Source of the DNA: Onchidella celtica
Taxonomy: Eukaryota > Mollusca > Gastropoda > Systellommatophora > Onchidiidae
Reading direction: 5' to 3'
Length of the DNA: 64,000 nt
NCBI GenBank assembly: GCA_963931925.1
Contig: OZ007581.1
Span: 21,696,947-21,760,946, forward strand
Part shown: positions 28,311-41,870 of the stretch, piece by piece
Numbering within the stretch: the stretch's first letter is position 1
Layout of the letters: each line of letters begins with the position of its first letter
Position numbers and translations under genes: made by a program
The notes under the pieces: model-generated
Databases searched by the model: none
The model's input: only the letters and a program-made list of their open reading frames with translations
Told to the model about the DNA's origin: nothing

Positions 28311-29195
28311 ACCCCCTACCCCCCCCTCCCCTCCACCATTCTGTATACAGTTAACTTTTTATTTTGCTTAGAACTTCCCATTGCCATTAGTCCATCTGTG
28401 ATATTGCCTGACTGTGTGTCTGGTACGCCCAAGCCTATCAGTATATCTTTGGCTTTGGAAGAGTTAATAAAAGAAATGTGTCCACATGAAATCAAATCAC
28501 CAAACAATAACTTTTGTTGTAGTTGTGAGATAATTTGCAATGATAAAAAGACAAAAGCAAAACAGAAACATTAAACGAATTGGGCACGTTTTCGCGTTCT
28601 CCAAATACCATAGGTTTTCTCAGAAGGGGTGCTGTTTTCTTGCCTGAATACAGGTCAATAAAGCTGTGAATATTGGGGATATATTTTGTTCTAAGTCTGT
28701 ATGGGTTCTCCAATTTCGATTTTTTCGTGTATAAAAATAAAAAACTGCCTCGTTTTAGTCATGTCTCGTGGCACATTTTGAACATGTTTACTGCATTTCA
28801 CTTTTAATTTTACGCACTTATTCATCTTACATTCCTGTCCTATTCACAGCTTAACCTGGGAAATCCCGTGCAGGGAAAGGGAGTTTCTTGTCTACACTTC
28901 CAGATTGCACCATGTCCAACTTGTGAACTATAATATTATTGCACCACTACATTTTCTTATTTGACGTTATCAACAAAACATATAAATACTGTAAAATTAG
29001 TTGTTTGGCACACGTTTAACCTAATCAAATCGTCACACAAACCAACCAATTCTGCTGTTTCAATCTAATTTGAATATGTGCATTGTGGTGATCATAAAAG
29101 TATTAATGTGAAAGCAAACCCAAACTCACTTGCAGTATATTACATAATACCAATTTGTGGATTAATGAGAAAATGAATGAAATGTTAAGCAATTT
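28311..29195. other. Non-coding stretch
   Basis: Begins with a C-rich tract. No gene supported. Confidence 0.5.
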
Positions 29196-29375
29196 AAGCC
29201 TTGGTACGCACCAGCCGATTTGATCGGCCAACTGATTGGTTGGTGACGTCATGACTTGCATTTCAGTGGGCTCCAACTATTCGCCTGGTGCACGAGGCCT
29301 CACTGAAACTCAATGTTGTGACGTCACCACCCAACTAGTCAGCCGATCTAAATCGGCTACTGAGCGCCCAGGCTT
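29196..29375. mobile_element. 180 bp foldback MITE
   Basis: The arms 29,196-29,268 and 29,301-29,375 are diverged reverse complements. Both begin AAGCC. They share GCCGATTTRGATCGGC-like and TGGTGACGTCA blocks and end in TTTCAGTG. The arms make up most of the element and leave a loop of about 32 bp. No coding capacity. The ends may lie at a TTA/TAA-like site, but I cannot establish an exact target duplication. Confidence 0.85.
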
Positions 29376-30985
29376 ACGGCCTGAGCTTTGCGCTGACTGC
29401 ATCATCCGATGAGGTGTCATATAAATCAAGCTTTTCACGTGGATAATATCCTGATGCCCGTGTGTCATCTCTAAATTGCAATCGGCCTGACTTATGGAAT
29501 TTAAAACGGTATCATTCTCCCCTTAGCAGCAAATTGCATTCCAGGGCTGTTTCTTCTTCTCATCAGAGAAATATCAATACACGATGTCCTTCCTGCCCTC
29601 CTCGCATCAACCCCAACAACCCGCTGTTCATTCTCCTTGCCGCGTACAAACTATTCAAGCATCTCTATCACATGGCCCTAGGGAGATCTGCAAACACAGC
29701 TGAGTAGCACAGATCTTTAATGCTGATTTGAGACTACATTATTGTGCCGTATAGAACTGCCTTTCACGCGACTTGACTTTCAGGAGAGAGGCAAACGTAA
29801 AATGCTAGAGAGTGAACATTGCTTATTGAGAAATTATGCAAAAGCCGTTGAGTACAGCATGTGTAGGAAACAGTTTGGGTAGACAATGGAGAAGGAAATC
29901 TGCAGCTTTTATTCGTTAGAGGAGATGGCATTGCAAGAACAGAAATATTCCTATCACTTTTGTATAGGCTACGTCTGCTAAGGACACTATCATAATCATT
30001 ATCATAATACTTTATCACAAAATGGGCGCTGATCTACATTACTTTCGAAGAGCCCGCTCAGAGAACAGGGCAAATGAAATGTTGGTGTCTTTGAAATGAT
30101 TCCAAAAAGACCACGAATATATCATCAATTATTTAGGAATGAAAACCAGATGATTTTGAACAGTCCTGATAATATGGATAGATTCCCCCCCCCCCCACAC
30201 ACACACACACCTGGTCATATAGACCACTTTTTAGGGACATAACTGAGCAAGATTCGTCCAGGGTTTCATCATTACAAGGAGACCAATGCTGAGAGTTTAT
30301 ATCGACCATCCAGACTGACTGTTGGACTTGTAGACGGTGGGCGAAGAGTCAGTTTGTTATTGCTGGCTGTACACGAAAGCAGTGATTTCATTTTTCTCCA
30401 CAGTTTGTGCGCATATATATTTGTGTGTGCGTGCTTGCGCGTGCATGTGTTTGTGTTCACGTTACTGGCTAGCTTATAATGAATAAAAATAATTATTCAA
30501 AGCTGAATTTTTCCTGAACAAAATTGAAGACTTTAGATAGATTATAATTTAGTAATGTATTCGTCTCGTCGGGGGGGGGGGGGGGGGTGTCAGGAATTCA
30601 GGTTGGAGGAAAGAGAGAGTTGGTGACGGAGGCTTCCTTTTTTCTTTCTTGCCCGTGACTGTGAGGGAGGATGTGAGGAGCATACATGTGGAGACGATGC
30701 ACCTGTTTTTTTTATTTCAATTTCTTTTTTAGCAGACGCTTTCCTTTCTGCCGACTTGAATGAATCATGTTTTGTGTGATTGATGTGGGCCTTACTGTTT
30801 CTCCCTAATGTTCTCATGGTCGTATTCTCCTTCTCTCACGGGGGCAAACAGCTTAGTAATATCCAAAGGCACATACTATAGAGCACAGTATAGTTTCTTT
30901 TGTCATGTATGGATGTTCAGTTACAATAAATCATTTAAGAATATATACAACTTTCCTGCCCCATCACGAAATCGCACACTTAGTA
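29376..30985. other. Non-coding stretch with C/CA and G tracts
   Basis: It holds a C run leading into (CA)n near 30,185-30,212, a GT/GC-rich patch near 30,419-30,455 and a 17-base G run at 30,571-30,587. No gene supported. Confidence 0.55.
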
Positions 30986-31135
30986 CGAGTACTATTTTGT
31001 ATTTGTATTTGTATTTGTATTTGTATTTGTATAACTCTTTAATCCCATTTGGGAAATTTTGCCTTTGTGCCATTGCAGCCCAGTTATAACTGGAGCAGGC
31101 ACGTCGTCGCCACAGTGCAGCGCCGGTTTTACAGG
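30986..31135. mobile_element. (TATTTG)n-tailed dispersed repeat, gastropod SINE-like
   Basis: Five or more TTTGTA hexamers at about 30,990-31,031 join a non-repetitive core of about 100 bp that ends CAGTGCAGCGCCGG. This layout, a (TATTTG)n tract next to a core with an ACAGCGCC-like motif, resembles a repeat I associate with many gastropod genomes. The resemblance is from memory and was not searched. No tRNA-like A or B box is evident on the plus strand. Confidence 0.45.
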
Positions 31136-34100
31136 AACGGGAAAAAAAAAACTGTTTGCTCCTTAATATGTCCCTATCTTAGATACACTTTTAGTTAATT
31201 TTCATTTCATAAATAAACCTTTGAAAAAGTTTACTCCCCCTTAATCATTAATTTAAAAAAAAAAAAACTATTTTTATTTTGAAGGCGTTCTGGCAATAAA
31301 GAACTGTCACTGTCATCTGCAGTTGGGTGAATTCATTTGACCGATTTCCTGATAGGTTGATTAATCTCTTACCCGTCCACTAACTGGTGGTACAGTAAAT
31401 GATGATCTGCAAATGAATACAGTGACATATATGTCACTTCACCACGGAACGACCACGTCACTTTTAGGGGCACTTGGAACTTTCTTGATCTTTTCGTCCC
31501 ACCTACTTTAGGACCAAACAAATATAAGCTGAAACAAAAAAGCCATTAATTCCGATCACTGGGCACTGATCACTATTGTGATCTTTGAGATCTTAGGGAA
31601 AACACGTTTTTATTATTATTTGTATGAAAATGTATAATTCACAGCATGTTCTTTCATGTTAATCAAAGCGGCCTTGACGCATGGGCACACTAGACAGTTG
31701 CCCAGAGGCTCCATACAATCATGCAAATTTACTTGGTATTTAAAACGGGAAAACGCAGTCTATTGCTTTGCCCACAGGCCCATAATGATGTCAAGACGGC
31801 CCCGACATTAATCACGCAAATAAAGATAGAAAGAACTCAAATGTAAGGCGCAAAGTGAGCAGGGACAGAAAACAGATTATCGTTCATAGATCAACACATC
31901 AACACGTGCTTGTGTATTTTGTACTTGAATGAATTTCCCATAGCTTAGATCAGCATTATTCACATCTATGGAAGCAAAGTTCTGCGGATTCTGATTTCGA
32001 AGTGCTTATTCGCAGACTTTTTTTTTTCTTTTTAAACCTGGTACTGCTCATTACGATAAATATTAGGAGTCGTTTTGTTTCCTAAGGATTTTGCAAAATC
32101 GATGTCATAGGAAAACTGATCATGACCAGTGTGCTCCAGATTACTTCTTTTAACTAAATTCATCTTAGTGTGAAAGAATAAATTATAGTGATATTTTTAA
32201 TTGTAATAAATTTACAACAGATAAAGGTGAGGAAAGATCGGTTATGTAGGGGGGGGGCGGAGGGATTGAAAATGATGACTATTGCTGGCAATTACAAGTT
32301 GTATTTGATAGTATACTATAATAAGTAAGGGTATAAATGCTGCAGGGAGCGGAGATAGTGAATGACCGTGCATTTTGTCTGTTTGTTTGTTTGTTTAATG
32401 TTTTCAAAGATTGTTTACATGATTCTTGTGTGTTTTTGAATTGGCCGCTAGGCCTACAGTAAACTAAACTTGAAAATTGAAACTTTATTTATTCCTTTTC
32501 ATTAAGGAATTCACTAAACGGGACAGTGTTGGTAATTAGAAATAAAAATGCATTCTTTTAGTCAGTGTGAACTGAAAATTTCGTCTCTCTCTATTGTGGC
32601 TTACATCTATCCTGTATTTACTGAAAACACATTTTTGGGGGTGTTCTGCTTCAGCTATTTGTCATGTGTTGTTTTACATGTATTACTTTTTTGTTTGCAT
32701 GGAAGTTTAGTTCATTTCAATCTGCTCTGTCTGACTTTCTCTGTGGCTTCACAACCAACAAAAAAAAATCATAGTCACAATTTTATACTCTGGAGCAAAG
32801 CAGCGATGATCAATAGCGGGGGGGGGGGGGGGGTGGGGGGGAGGGGCGGAGCAGAAAAAAAAGTAACAAAAAAGAAAAAAGTCAGTACTTGCAGAGATTT
32901 GGACCCCCCTTATACATACTAGCTCGGCAGGCGGGTTTACTTAGCATGCCACCGGGGAACCTGAGTAAAAGCGTTACAATGCAGAGTCCCTCTAATGCTA
33001 CCGAGGACACGATAACCGATAAGTACCGCTAAAAAAAAGAACAACCTGGTGCATCATTACCGTAAGAAACACCACGCTTTACTCCGAATCGAGCCACCTT
33101 ACCGAGAGAAGAGCCTGATTATTCAACAAAAGGAGCCAGAATTGTGATCTAGAGGAGCTCTTCCGAAATAAGATCACAAAACCAAAAATCTTTCTGCGAA
33201 TAAGGGTGGCCTTCTGATTTACAGCTACAACAAGAACTGCCAAGTAACCTTATTATGATTATGGTCAAATCTCTCTGGTCAAATCGGTCATTAAGTAAAT
33301 TGGACTTGGTCATACTGAGCCATTCTTATTATTGAACTTATCTAGGCATTTCATTATTTAAACACATTTTGTTATCAAATAGAAAGAATTCTGAGATATC
33401 ATAATCAACCAAATCGGTTAATTTCTGTTTCCACAGAAATCATACTTGATTTGTTCCCTCTGCCCCTGCAATTTAATTACCCATTTGAGACGGTACACTC
33501 AGACAACCGTAACTATGCCACAGGTAACCTATGTCAGAAATACAGTGCTGAAATTATGTAATTATGCTTTCAAGATTTCCCTCGTGATTGTAATTTTAAA
33601 ATTTAACACATCTATGCCAATAACAGTTTCTTTTTATGATTTTATTGTATTTTGTATCGATCAATAATCAAATTATTATTATTGTTTATTTCAAATTTCT
33701 CTAGTTTCCCCCTGTGTTTTACCTAAGCACTTGTATTGTCTGCAAGTGCCTGAGTTGTTCTGCTGTCATTTTCTGCGGCAAGTTGACTAACGATTGGACT
33801 GGTAAATATAAGCGGAACTAGGTCTTATGTACTTTATGCGTTTTAAAACAGTTCTGTAGAACAGTGATGTAATTACCAGATCTGAATGCTGAAAGTCACG
33901 ACATATCTGTAAACACAGTCACTGTCATTCTCTGGTTGACCTAGTTTTGATGGCGTCCATCTGTATGGCTTTGAACATTTCCATTATCATTCTTTACATT
34001 AATAATAGTTATACTTATCATCGATTTATCTGGGATATTGGAATCCTTTGACATCAAATACTGTTTTTCAAGTTCAAATGTCGATTTGCATACTTTCCCA

Positions 34101-37100
34101 AGTTAAATCCGCAGCTTGACCAGTCTAATGGTAGCAAAAATGATGAAAACCATTAAATCCACCCCCTTCACCAAAGCAAACTGTACCACCATGTACTCGA
34201 TTACTGTACAATGTATTAAAGAGCTCATAAGGGTGGGGTCAGATCAACACTGTTGCTTGATGCGGTGTATTCGAGATGAATGTTGTTTCACCGTACGACT
34301 TCTCAGCCCCGCCACGTATTTTTCCCACCGCCGGTTTCTGAGCAGGTCACCGTGACACAAGTTTCTTTTTCAGCCCAAAGTAATTTTAGTAATTTTCTTT
34401 TTTAATGTAACTGGAGAAAGCAGTTACGTTGCAAATACTACAAGATCTTTGCAGTTCTACTTTTTCCCCCTTCATGAGGGTGAGCGCAAGCAAAGAGATA
34501 CCATAATGTAGGGATGCCCTGTTTGCTTTATTCAGACATTAACAACTTGTAATTCAACAACAACAACAACAACAAAATTACACAGTAAACCCATCCCAAC
34601 TTAAATAGACTTTTTTTCCCCTTTATAATCATGTGATAAAATATGAAATCTTAACCATTTTAGTATTTATGCTGCAAACTTTCATTTGCAATACCATAGA
34701 ACCAAACTATCTAGAGGTTCTAATGCTTAGCTGAGAGTGGATGAACAAATATTATTCAAACTGTATTTTGTTTTTACACGCAGAGCATCTAATTATTCTC
34801 CACAACCTGAGCACAGGTTTTGATGGATGTTGCTATTCCCGACACAGTCATCCACAAGTTGATTTTTTTTTTTCACTTTAAACGCAACCCATACACTAAA
34901 ATCACTAAGATTTGTGATTAAATTTTCGCGGAATGTTACTGATATGATATTGATAAACAGATGTAGGCCAATTGTTTATGTCCTTACCCTGTATTTTCGA
35001 GAAACCTACCAGACTCAAGTAATGCCGATTTCATTGATGTGCCTTATGTTTAATACTGACAAACAAGCTGTGTGTGACAAATATATCTCGAAACTCCTTC
35101 CAACATCCAACATCTCCATAATTCAGCGCTGTCTGTAGTTCATTTCAGTTTTGTATAAACTGATTACAAGACACACGAAGAATACAATTACCTTGGTAAA
35201 AACCAAGAATTGATAATGTAAACATTAACTGGCTTCTGAAATATAAAAACCAATATTATGAAACACTTTTTGTTGTTCTTTCGTTGTAAAACACAATGCC
35301 TTGATAGTAACTGCACGGACCTTTAACACAGAAGTACAAGGTATACAGAAATGCCAGTAGTTTTGGTACTGATACGTACTGCTATATAGCAACTTGAAAA
35401 CAGGTTATCATTTTTCCTAACACACAACCATGGCAACGAACAACAAAGTTAGCGTGGTCGTACGGAACAGTACATCGGTTAGCTCAGTGTTTCACAACGT
35501 TCTCTGAGTGAAGTGATACAAATCACATACACTTAGATCTAGATGTTGCATAGACCGTGCTGGCGGCTCTCTCCATCACAAGTTTTAAAAGTGACTTTAA
35601 AAAAATGTTTATTTGTGCTCCTACCTCAGTTTCTTTTGTTCTGTCCTACAATTATTTTCTCTCCCCTCCCTCCCCCTCCCCCCCCCCCCGGCCAAATAGT
35701 CGCCAATATAAAAGATAACCACATTTTTCTGATGTCTTGTTCTTTTCAATCCCGCTAAGTCCTACCCCCCCCCCCTTCCCCCCTCGACCCTGGTCTATAG
35801 AAACAGACTCAATCAAGCAAAGAGGAAAAAGATATTAAACAAACAAGGGCAAACTCTAATCTGACCGATGGTCATGGAGGTCCGAAACTGGAAAAGACGT
35901 TTTTGTGGGCTCAACGCATCAATCAATATACCTTCACTCCTTCCTTTCTGCCCAGAATCTTTATGTCTTGTACTCTGTCTTTCAACGTGACTAGGTTTGT
36001 AGCTGTATTTGCGCGCGTGCTGTCTGTAGCAGTCTTTTTTTTTTTTTCCCTCCCTGCCTCTGCCAGGAGCAGTTACACGATTTGTGTGTAAGACAGAGTG
36101 GGTGTGTTTTGTGTGCGAGTGCACTTGTTTCCAAAATGTGTCATTCGATACTGAACTTTGGAAAGAAACGTTCTACCATTTGAAGGCAACACAATGGTGA
36201 ATGGTGTTCAATCTGTGTGACCTGCGGAAAACAGATAACTACTCTCCTCTCTTTACAACTAAGCATCACCATCCCTCGTTACTGCCAGCCGGGGCCCAGC
36301 AGCTGTGCAATGAATGAGGCAGTTCAATATTGAAACGGAATGATTCAGATGGGAAATCAAACAGCGACATCTGATTGCCGCTAAGTTTTTTTTTATTGGT
36401 ATAATTGTAAAACTGTCATGTCATGAGATGTCTAGATTGCTTTTATATCAAATTTCTCCGTATTACTCCAGTAATGAGTAAGTTCCTAGGCTGGCGCCCA
36501 TTGTTTGTTCTTTTTTATCCACTGCTAAGGGAATTCGAAATATGAACATGTGTCAAACGGATAGGTTTGAAATTCACCTCTAGATTACCTGACACGTTTT
36601 CTTCGGTGGAACATAAACTCCATTGGTAGTACTGTTTGAAAAAAGTCTTTCTGGCACATAGTTTCACCCTTCACGTTTTACTGTTTATACTAAATTATAC
36701 CTACAGATAGATTTTACGTCATTTGATTCAGCACAATCTATTTAACTTTATCACCGTGTGGGCTCATCTGCCCCACTTCAAGCTTTATCAAAACATTCTA
36801 CTAACTTGAGGCCGATAAAACTTGAGTTGAGAATTATTTCTAAGGCTACATGTATAATAAAAGCTATATAAACTGCTATAGTTTTAAGTTTTATATTTCT
36901 CGTACCGTATTTTCTCCTTCCTCAGATGTTAAAGTTACGTTAACTTGTGAGAATACAGCAAACTGTTTTGTCACAATGACATGAGAAGATTCACGTTTGA
37001 GGAGAGAAAAAGGTAAAGGGTGTTTGGGGTGGGGGTGTACTAACAATATGATTTAAAACCAGTTGAATGTTTTCAGAAATTTCACTTGTTAAATTACACA

Positions 37101-37447
37101 TAATAAATAAACCAAAACAAGAACATGATAGAATGAGAATGCACAAACTATAGGCTTGCAGTGCGACCTCATAATACACTTTTTCTGTTGTACGATCTTT
37201 TCTTTTGTTTGTGATATAAGCTTCCTGTTGTAGCCTGCCGTTCTGAAAATAATAATAAGAAAATGTAAAGCAGCAAAACAAAAGCATCAGATGTAAACAT
37301 TTCTTGTTAGAGTTCCTGCGAAAACACGTACACCAGAACACGTGAGATATCATGACAGCCTTGTCTCAGCTGTCACCGTGAAGAGATACTGTGTCGCGAC
37401 ATGAAATTCTATATTCACCCTGCACCGGCATATAAAATTTTCTCTGT
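31136..37447. other. Long non-coding stretch
   Basis: No gene supported over 6.3 kb. There are A-runs near 31,254-31,267, (GTTT)n near 32,379-32,397, a G run of about 16 at 32,818-32,833, (CAA)n near 34,556-34,575 and C runs at 35,678-35,689 and 35,765-35,775. A 124-codon ATG frame at 32,548-32,922 is hydrophobic at first but ends in the G run, so I do not trust it. Confidence 0.5.
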
Positions 37448-37483
37448 CACACACACGCACGCACACACACACACACACACACA

Positions 37484-37531
<48 letters not shown>

Positions 37532-37549
37532 CACACATACACACACACA
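37448..37549. repeat. (CA)n array with a central (CACG)n block
   Basis: (CA)n on both sides of roughly eight GCAC/CACG units at about 37,483-37,520. Strict purine-pyrimidine alternation over about 100 bp is the classic Z-DNA-forming pattern. Confidence 0.97.
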
Positions 37550-40440
37550 AAAGAATCAATATATAAAAGAATTGAATCGTTGTTCTAGAAAAGAACTTGT
37601 GACAGAAAATATTGTGTGCAATATTTGTACTGAGATTACTCTGGTGAAATGAAAATGAAATACAATGGCCCCAGAGAATTATGCCAAGAGAGTTTATCAA
37701 AATGTTTGATGGGCCACTCTCTGGGTATTTCAGCTCTTCCAGTGCGTTGAGAGCGTTCGGGTGTTTTACTCGAGTAACTTATAAGAAAATAATGTGCGAA
37801 GAGAAAACAAGTTAATGATACCTACATCATTTTGGTGTACCGAATTTTAACTTCAATGAAGACTGCAGAAGAAGTACAGCATGGTGTTTGGAAACTGAAT
37901 GATTATGCAAAAAACAAAACACATTTGACAGTCTATGGCTTTCTTGGCACAAGCAAAGGGACGTAAGGCAGGTACCAGGGTCCTTTTTGTAAGACCAACT
38001 TGACATTGGGTTAATGTGGCAAACTGGATTTTGAATCCAGGAGTAAATCTCTGACGGAGACAAAAAATTATTTGTTATGACGAAGGCACTGCCTTGTGGC
38101 ACACTATAATACTTTAAATTTCGTGCGGGGTGCTCCATTTGGGCGCAGGCACACCATGTCTCTCTCCTCCGACTTTTCAGTCAGGATTTCTTTTCCACCA
38201 GCTGAAATCACGGCTACAGAGAGTTGTTTTTCACGCAGTGTAATCATACTCAAAAAGAAAACACAAGAGGCCAGTGATTGTCATAGGGATGGTTTTGTTC
38301 TTCATGCGATTTCTCACAGTTTCTTGTAGATGACGTAGAAGTCCACCAATGTCCTTTTCTCGTCCTCACGTTATTTTGAGAAACCCGAGGACGTAGTAGA
38401 GTGACTTCCAGGTCACTGTTCTTGTCAAAATCCTTTGTCATTAACTTTTTATTGCACTGAAACTGCTTTCCGAACTGGCAATGTCTTTGTTGTGTAGTAA
38501 TGGAAGTGAACATTATTTCCACTCTGTAAGAAAAAGGTTACACTCTCATTTACGACAGCATACAATTGGCTGTGGCACTCACTGACATATCACTGATGGG
38601 ACCGACGGTTACCTTACGTAGTCCAGTATATAAACATTCTACAAATTGCCCTTTTCTTCTCTCGTGACCGAACATCCCCTATAACCCCCTGTATTTTTCC
38701 TCCACTTGTTGAGCATGAGAATTTAAAAAAAAAGCTTCTGTTGACTGTTTCTTTTGTTCTCAACCAACTCAGGACCTCCTTTCAAACATTTCTGCTTTGA
38801 GAATATGTTTTCCTCAGTATGATGTATTTTAGTGCATATTATGTATCATGACATATATTTTTGATGTGAGTCAATAATAAAGGAAACATTCATTCACACG
38901 CACTGATTTAAGGACTTCAAAGTCTTCATGAAGGTATCCGGATTCATGAATCAATTTTCCTTGTGTGTATACTGAATCGAGTACTTTTATTTAGTACCGT
39001 CTATCAGTCTCCAGTTTTAGAGTCCGATTTGGCAAATGAGAAACCCCACCTCCGGCAGAGACAGATAAATCTGCCAGGACTGCTTTAGCACTGGTCCACC
39101 GCTATGTCTCTAGTCACAAGGGATAATCACGTGGTAACACTAGACCCATTTTATGATCTGTACATCGCACTCTGTCTCTCCTAGCGCTGGTCTGGTGTGG
39201 AAAGAGGAAGGGGGGAGGGGAGGGGGAGTGTCATTTCCTGTAGTATCCATTTTAAAAAGTTGCACCGATTTGTCAAGCATTTAATTCACATGGTATAAAT
39301 TTCAGAAGAGCTATTGCATTTTTTAGCAGCAAAGAAGTACATTTTCAGTTTGGGAATTGATCTTGCGATGTTTTGACAAAGGAAAGTGTAATAGGCAATT
39401 TGGAAATCTCCCGCGGTTTCCAGTCTCAGACGTTACTTCAACAAATTAACTTTTTTCGTGAAAACGTGTGACTGTGCGTCGCGCGTCGGTGCCGGAGATG
39501 TGAGCCTTGTGAAAGATAGAGGGTGAGAGGAGAAAAAATGAAGTTCAACAAGCTGGATGTAAAACGCAGGAAGTTTACCCCAGTTAAACTCAGTAAGAAC
39601 CTGGGCGAAATTAAATCTTAGACCGCGACAATGATTATGCTGAAACTTACCAAAAAAACAAAAAACAACTGGCACGGTAGATGGATTGTGGATGAAATAC
39701 AAGAGGTCTCCACTGAACTTTTCGGCATTTTGCAGCTTTCAAAGACCTAATTTTATAGCATAAAATACTCAAAGATTAGACTTTATATCTCTCCATGAGT
39801 GCAGACAGGCGCTTTCACTGGGTATGAGTTCTACTCTTTTCAACGACAGTGTCTGATTGCAATAGGATTTAGTACATTATTTTGATGTTGCAGGTAATGC
39901 TGGGAAAATGGGGGGGAAAATGAAGTGCAGAAATCCCAGTTTGCGACCAATCATAAATAGATGACGTACAGAAATATCAAGTAAGAAACTCTCCATTACC
40001 CTTATTTCTTTCAAGCCTTAACCATAGCAGACAAAGAACATTGGCTCAATCTTTTCATATACGTCTTTTTATAGGAGATGTCGAGCACAATGAAAGTAAC
40101 CGTGTAGTCTGAAAAGCATAAAGAGGCAAATTTTTACAATGAATTAGAGAACAACTTAATAGTGAAGCTGTGAATGAATGGCCACCATTTGGGCATTGCT
40201 CAGCTACGAACACGACATTCATTTCTCTAAAACGTGTTGGCCAAATGTCTATAAATCACGTATAAAATCATGCTCGAAATCCTTGACTATCGAACATTAG
40301 AGACTATCCCCTTCGAGAGTGATAATAATTCTGTATAGCCTGTTGAAATGCAAAGCAAAAAGAGATTTTTGTTTCACTTTGTTTTTGTTTTCAAATCGCA
40401 TAACGCACCCCCCCCCCCCCAACCCATCCCCATATATATA
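37550..40440. other. Non-coding stretch
   Basis: No recognised gene. A 103-codon ATG frame at 37,827-38,138 on the minus strand is not repetitive but matches no family I know. A 13-base C run lies at 40,408-40,420. Confidence 0.45.
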
Positions 40441-40624
40441 TCTCTCTGTCTTCATTGTTCTAAATCCCACCCAATTGCTGAGGTTACATACTCTTTCTCT
40501 GTCTGTCTGTCTGTCTCTATCTCTCTCTGTCTGTGTGTGTGTGTGTGTGTCTCTCTGTCTCTCTCTCTCTTTCTCTCTCTCTCTCTTCATTCTCCCAAAT
40601 GCCATTCATTTGCCGAGGTTACAC
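40441..40624. repeat. (CT)n/(GT)n array inside a diverged tandem duplication
   Basis: A CT/GT microsatellite at about 40,491-40,585 is flanked by two related 38 bp strings that both begin TTCATT and end GAGGTTACA (40,451-40,488 and 40,586-40,623, about eight mismatches). Each is preceded by a CT tract. This looks like two copies of a unit of about 135 bp whose microsatellite has expanded. Confidence 0.8.
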
Positions 40625-41197
40625 GTATAAACTCAAAGACTCAGTTCAGCAAAGCAGATGCGATTTTTAAAAAAAGACACATTGATTTATTGCCAATGAT
40701 CTTGATGTAGGAATGTTGCCGTCGTCTTTTCCCCATGTTCTGAAGATAAAAGACACACAAAATGTGTCCATGACTGTCACATATAAGGGCGGTCTTCTAC
40801 TGCGTCTTGCTTCTCTTGTTTTCTTTATGGAGATATTAACTCGTGTACCACTAAAATTCTCTCCTCCGGGCCTTGTAGTTGTGAATATAACGTTTGAAAA
40901 TGTAATCACCCTTCTTACACTCTGATTAATGAAGCCTGGAGATTGTCCGTGTGTTTCTCTACCCCACCTGGTAGGAAATGACTTTGTGGTGATTAAATAA
41001 GCCCACACTTGCAAATATTTCTACTATAACGGACATAAGACCTTAATTTAATCGAGGTAAGATCCGACATTCAACATTAGTGACATTCGCTTTGCCGTGT
41101 CGGCAGTGTCTGCTTGCTACATTAAAGTCGCGCCATCAAAATGTTGAAGCAGCTCCTCATCCATCTACTTATCTCTTGGCTGCACCCCTCCATCCTA
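40625..41197. other. Non-coding stretch
   Basis: No supported feature. Confidence 0.45.
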
Positions 41198-41499
41198 GCA
41201 CAAACCCCTTCCCCGAAGGCAATAAAAAGCTAAGGCCCACCAACAGTAATGAAGGCCTGGGCAGTGTCTTATGTGTTGGCTATGCCATACTTACTTGATA
41301 TTCAGAAATGAGACCAAAGAATAAAAAGAACAATTAGAAATATCCTTCTCTATTTGCAAATGAGTAATCGGGAATTTTCACGTCTCCATTGCCCCCCAGA
41401 GGAAGATATTTTTAACAAGAACTTTGCAATGAGAAGCATAATTGGCCACTGTGTCAATAACATCAGAATTTGTAAATGGCTGAGACTGTTCCTAGACAA
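41198..41499 (+). repeat. 0.3 kb direct duplication, copy A
   Basis: It matches 43,531-43,842 at roughly 90% by eye, from GCACAAA to CCTAGACAA. The match ends abruptly at both sides. A short frame is open in both copies, but an 8-base length difference shifts it and several changes are non-synonymous, so the unit is probably not coding. Confidence 0.92.
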
Positions 41500-41870
41500 A
41501 GTGGGTATAAAATTTTCAAGCTTTTTTCGCAGCCCCTATTCTAAAAATACAATGAAATTGTCGAATGAAATTAATTCGTCCATCGATTTATTTTATATAG
41601 AAAGTAGCTCTTACGGATTTTCATTTCAGTTCGATGAACATTGGACTCAGTGCTCATGTTTTAATAAAAATAATAAATCGTGACTGTATTGACAAATTGA
41701 TGTAACTGTCAAATCATAGGGTTTTGTTAAACAAACACGGTAGGAAACACAGCTGTGATCTTGGAGTAGTCTTGAAGTAGAGGTTGGAAAACTGTCGGTC
41801 TGTAGAGCAGAATTGCATTGTATTACTACTGGAAGAGAAAATCACTGGCCTATCGGCATTTCAGGTCCAT

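Noticed and set aside
41354..41683. 109-codon frame in the 0.3 kb duplication, partly shared with 43,721-43,912
   Set aside because: The copies differ by an 8-base indel upstream and by several non-synonymous changes in the shared part, so there is no sign of selection on a protein.
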